From an uncultured Duncaniella sp. (GTDB lineage: Bacteria; Bacteroidota; Bacteroidia; Bacteroidales; Muribaculaceae): a stretch of DNA of 64,000 bases. The notes beneath the pieces are model-generated. The model was not told the DNA's origin. It searched no databases and saw only the letters and a program-made list of their open reading frames with translations. Where the stretch lies: the NCBI GenBank assembly GCA_910576785.1, contig CAJTJG010000012.1, positions 37,195 through 101,194 on the forward strand. Reading direction: 5' to 3'. Positions 61,169-64,000 of this stretch are shown here, in pieces (position 1 is the stretch's first letter; the number at the start of each line of letters is the position of its first letter). A program made the position numbers and the translations under genes.

Positions 61169-62782
61169 TCAGTTTTCCGTATCGGGGTCAATCATCTCAA
61201 TCATGCAGAGTAATGAGTTGCTGAACCCGTCGATTACGGAGCGGCCTGTCTGGTCGCCTTCGTAGAGGTCGTTTGCCTCGAACTGCCATGTCAGCAACAC
61301 CTCGCTCAACTCGCTGCCGGAAAACTCGTCGTAGATTTCCTGACCCTCGATGGTGAGGTACAGCTCGTTGTCCTCGATGGATACCAGTCCTTTCTTGACA
61401 AGACTGATGATAACGCTGCCGTAGTCCTCGGTTGACTTGGTGAACGGCACGTTTGTGTGCATCACATCATCAACATACTCGGCATGGGCGGTCAGGCTCC
61501 ACATCACATTGGAGAGATCGGTTGACATTCGTGTTGCCGGGTCGCAGGGATAGGCTGCCGCATCCTCAATTTTCACGGTGGTGTCGAATGTACCGGCCTC
61601 GGTCACATCGTATGCCTCGCCTGTCAGTTCCCATTCGTGGGCGAAAACGGCATTACCGATTGTGAATTCCTTGACCGCAATCTTGCGGGTTGGCTGCTGC
61701 TCCACAACCGCCTTCATGCGGTTGAATATGAGATTGTAGAGCTGCACCTCGCTGGCAGCCATGCCTTCCTCTCCTGCACGAAGTGTGATGATGGCATGGT
61801 TGTTGAGCGTGGCTTCGTTGTCACCCCACGGGTAGCCGTTGGTTTCGCCAAACACTGTCTGAAGATGACCGCGAAGTTTTTCAGGCAGGTGTGAGCATGA
61901 TGTCATGGGCGATGAGATAAGCCCTTTTGAGTATAGTTTCTCTGCCACTCTTGTGGTCTTTCGCGGTGTGAAGCCGAGATTGTTGAAAGCATCCATCTGG
62001 AGTGTGTGGAGCGTATGAAAGCGCAGGTTGTATGCCGTGGTTTCCGTCACGGTCAGTGTCGCCGGAATTTCATCACCGACCTTGACTGCCGAAAGAATTT
62101 CGTTGGCGGCTTTCTCGGAGTTCCAATATGATTGTGACTCATAGCTTTCACGGCTGTTGACATTGATGCGGATTGTATGGTTCGGCGTGGTTGGAGCATC
62201 GAAAACGACACACATATTGCCGATGTGTTCGAGGGCGATGGTTTCCTGACGAGTGAGATCACGGGCAGGAAGTCCGACATGGAGTAACGCTTGATTGATG
62301 TTGTATTCAAACATCATGTCCATGCCCTTTGACACAAGCCCGGTCTGGGCGAGGCGGTAGAGATGACGGCCGGACTCGCGGTAATGGAACGCTCCACGGA
62401 TTGCGCCGTAGCAAAGGCGGGTAAGCCACATGCGGCTTGTGGTACAGCCCACGCGGAAATGACGGCATATATTGAAGAAGCGTGCCTGAGCGTCCGCGCC
62501 GCCATCGGAAGCGAATACAACCTCGTCTGCCTTGCGGAATAGCGGTTTAAGGTTGCGCTCCAGCTCTTTGTCAGTGACTGACATCTTGAACTTCTCCGGG
62601 ATGAAGGGATAGCGTCCGTCGGCCATTTCGCAGAGCGGAGTCTGGCGGATGAATTTTTCGGGGATAGTGGCGACGGCGATGCTGTTTGAGGCATAGATGC
62701 CGGAGACGGTTTCGTTGTTCGCTCCCATTGCGAGAGCCACGTTCTTGGATGTGCGATAATTTTCGCAAACAATTAAAATCAT
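61169..62782 (-). CDS. Topoisomerase IA-like protein lacking catalytic residues
   Basis: A 537-residue protein with the fold order of type IA topoisomerases: an N-terminal Toprim region (MILIVCEN, EVVFASDGGADAQARFFN near 87-103) and the cap/active-site domain (TLQMDAFNNLGFTPRKTTRV, then EKLYSKGLISSPMTSCSHLP near 281-300). Where active enzymes read GLITYPRTDS, this one has GLISSPMTSC, so the nucleophilic Tyr is Ser 291 and the Arg is Met 293. The Toprim DxDxxxE is DGGADAQ, keeping only the first Asp. It is shorter than topo III. In CTnDOT the related Exc protein serves excision. A structural or regulatory role is inferred. Confidence 0.8.
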   Translation of the reverse strand: MILIVCENYRTSKNVALAMGANNETVSGIYASNSIAVATIPEKFIRQTPLCEMADGRYPFIPEKFKMSVTDKELERNLKPLFRKADEVVFASDGGADAQARFFNICRHFRVGCTTSRMWLTRLCYGAIRGAFHYRESGRHLYRLAQTGLVSKGMDMMFEYNINQALLHVGLPARDLTRQETIALEHIGNMCVVFDAPTTPNHTIRINVNSRESYESQSYWNSEKAANEILSAVKVGDEIPATLTVTETTAYNLRFHTLHTLQMDAFNNLGFTPRKTTRVAEKLYSKGLISSPMTSCSHLPEKLRGHLQTVFGETNGYPWGDNEATLNNHAIITLRAGEEGMAASEVQLYNLIFNRMKAVVEQQPTRKIAVKEFTIGNAVFAHEWELTGEAYDVTEAGTFDTTVKIEDAAAYPCDPATRMSTDLSNVMWSLTAHAEYVDDVMHTNVPFTKSTEDYGSVIISLVKKGLVSIEDNELYLTIEGQEIYDEFSGSELSEVLLTWQFEANDLYEGDQTGRSVIDGFSNSLLCMIEMIDPDTEN

Positions 62783-62815
62783 AATTTAATGGGGATAAGT
62801 GGTGATTTAATGAAA

Positions 62816-62847
62816 GGCACGGGGACGGCGGGTGCTATCCCCGTGCC
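62816..62847 (-). promoter_or_regulatory. Hairpin leader of the topoisomerase-like gene
   Basis: GGCACGGGGA (62816-62825) pairs perfectly with TCCCCGTGCC (62838-62847) around a 12-nt loop. On the minus strand it lies 33 nt before the ATG at 62782 and is followed by TTTC, so it may end upstream transcription or attenuate this gene. TATCCCC occurs on both sides and could pair with the loop-side GGGGATA, giving an alternative fold. Confidence 0.5.
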
Positions 62848-62922
62848 TTGGGGATACTACTTGGGTTGAATCGCAGTCAGTGTTGACTGTGGAATTGAAT
62901 GTTCAGTGGTGACGGCAGCACA

Positions 62923-64000
62923 TCAGAGTTTGGGGCCTTTCGGCTTTCTTTGCTGTTGCTGCTGATTTTCGTCTTTGGGAGCGGTCTGTCCTCGCTGGAG
63001 AGGCTCGTTCACGTTCTTTGTCGCCTCGTTGGTCTTGCCGTCGTTGTTCACGGCAAGCTGGGTCTTGCTTTCCTCAGCAACGCCCACAACCTTGTCACGG
63101 TCGGGATATACCCGTGTGGTTTCGGGCTGGCGAAGTTCGGGATTATACTGGAAATAGATGGTGCAGTCGTTGCCGTCGCGGTCTTTGCTTTCGCCAACAA
63201 GCACTTTCTTTCCGGCGAGATAATCCGCCTGCTGCTGTTCGTTGAGAGGCATCTTACACCAGTTCTTCAACGGCTTGATTGAGCCGTCGGCGAGATGCCA
63301 TGTGTCCTTGACCTGCTCCTGCTGTTTGTTCTCCTGCTTATTATCCTGCGTCTGTTCCTGACGGTATTTATCAGAGTTGACAAAGACGATGTCGCGCTTG
63401 GACGCGCTGTATTGCAGGTCGGCGGTGAATTTCGCGCCGTTGGGGAGTTCAACGTGCTGCTCCCTTATCAAGCCTCCATTTTTGAGTATGCCGATGGCTC
63501 TCATGTCGAGGTCGATGTTGGCGACCTTCTGCTTGATATAAATCTTATCAACCGGCAGTGCCTCAATCTCGTTTGTGAGTTTGTCGATGCTCACAAGGCA
63601 TTTGACCTTTTCCCCGGTCTTGGGGTCGGTAAGCTCGACAGGCTTACCGAGGTTGCCGGTCTTGTGGAGTTCCGCCTTGTCCTCCTTTGTGAATGAATAT
63701 CCCTTGAACTCTTGGTCGAGTTGCGGCTCGTTGCGGACGAAATGAGGTACAAGTGAATATGAGCCGTCGGGATTGGTTCGGAACGAGAGTTTCGCTTCAA
63801 GTGAATACTTCTCGTCGCCGAACTGGGGCGTTACTGTAAATAGCTGCGGCGACTTGTGGTTATATACCATCTGACTGAGTGCCCCTGATTTTTCAAGGTC
63901 GTCGCGCTTGATGCCCCACTGCTTCTCGATTTTATCCCAGTCGATGAGGTCGGGATTTATGGGAGCCAGCTTGATGCCCGTCGGCTTCTGCTGCTCCTGC
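62923..64000 (-). CDS. DUF4099/DUF3945 mobile-element protein, 5' end outside window
   Basis: The frame is open to the window edge; about 359 C-terminal residues are visible. The first 50 or so (LAPINPDLIDWDKIEKQWGI, KRDDLEKSGALSQMVYNHKS) fit DUF4099. A DUF3945 repeat follows (FTKEDKAELHKTGNLGKPVEL, KIYIKQKVANIDLDMRAIGI, LKNGGLIREQHVELPNGAKF), then a second region with ADYLAGKKVLVGESKDRDGN. The tail is Gln/Lys-rich and basic (QQQQRKPKGPKL). These proteins travel with Bacteroidota conjugative elements, often beside topoisomerase genes, and their role is unknown. The apparent ATG at 63870 is internal. Confidence 0.88.
   Translation of the reverse strand, partial: QEQQKPTGIKLAPINPDLIDWDKIEKQWGIKRDDLEKSGALSQMVYNHKSPQLFTVTPQFGDEKYSLEAKLSFRTNPDGSYSLVPHFVRNEPQLDQEFKGYSFTKEDKAELHKTGNLGKPVELTDPKTGEKVKCLVSIDKLTNEIEALPVDKIYIKQKVANIDLDMRAIGILKNGGLIREQHVELPNGAKFTADLQYSASKRDIVFVNSDKYRQEQTQDNKQENKQQEQVKDTWHLADGSIKPLKNWCKMPLNEQQQADYLAGKKVLVGESKDRDGNDCTIYFQYNPELRQPETTRVYPDRDKVVGVAEESKTQLAVNNDGKTNEATKNVNEPLQRGQTAPKDENQQQQQRKPKGPKL

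Noticed and set aside
1..64000. CRISPR array or rRNA operon
   Set aside because: No regularly spaced direct repeats and no rRNA-like sequence were seen.

Overview
The window is a piece of a Bacteroidota chromosome, most likely of order Bacteroidales and plausibly a gut Muribaculaceae-type organism (the family is an inference). Support comes from repeated TAnnTTTG-type -7 promoter boxes, the lack of Shine-Dalgarno sites, a PorV-type type IX secretion (T9SS) protein together with several proteins ending in T9SS-like sorting domains, a BtuB/BtuG-style vitamin B12 uptake locus, Bacteroidota-style lipoproteins, and a conjugative-element end with DUF3945/topoisomerase-type genes. GC content is about one half.

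Layout. 1-18.7 kb: the 3' end of tex and a short FolK-like gene, a secreted T9SS-type protein, a lipoprotein, clpB, ssb with a divergent Crp/Fnr regulator, two surface/secreted proteins, thymidine kinase, a DUF3108 protein, a metallophosphatase, a complete RND efflux system and an iron-type alcohol dehydrogenase. 18.9-27.1 kb: a leuA-leuC-leuD-leuB operon, then a YbaK-type deacylase, aroC, a radical SAM protein and upp. 27.1-37.3 kb: a cobalamin riboswitch with a terminator, controlling btuB and four extracytoplasmic proteins. Three of these share a DUF5074/YncE-like beta-propeller signature, and one is a 1280-residue mosaic. 37.3-43.5 kb (minus strand): an operon of outer-membrane barrel, imelysin, di-heme CXXCH oxidoreductase and CcsBA-type cytochrome c maturation protein, probably for iron or redox work in the periplasm. 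43.5-53.4 kb: a GH43-like enzyme, a GNAT acetyltransferase, two AraC regulators, two small hypotheticals, an arginase-family enzyme, a DMT exporter, a hexapeptide acetyltransferase, a YgbA-like protein, a PH-domain protein and an unassigned TIM-barrel protein. 53.5-58.2 kb (minus): folA, thyA, a NapH/NapG-like polyferredoxin, ispF and porV.

From 58.4 kb a tRNA-Lys(CUU) marks the probable insertion site of an integrative element that runs out of the window. After the tRNA come a cluster of GAGGGTGCA motifs in both orientations (candidate integrase arm sites), a tyrosine integrase lacking the first catalytic Arg and carrying a C-terminal AT-hook-like tail, two small helix-turn-helix (excisionase-like) genes, a topoisomerase IA-like protein that has lost its catalytic residues, and a DUF4099/DUF3945 protein cut by the window edge.

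The strongest leads for something new are the degenerate topoisomerase in the element's excision-type module, the mosaic 1280-residue surface protein in the B12 operon, the imelysin/di-heme/CcsBA cassette, and the unassigned TIM-barrel protein at 51.3 kb. No CRISPR array, rRNA or complete insertion sequence was seen.
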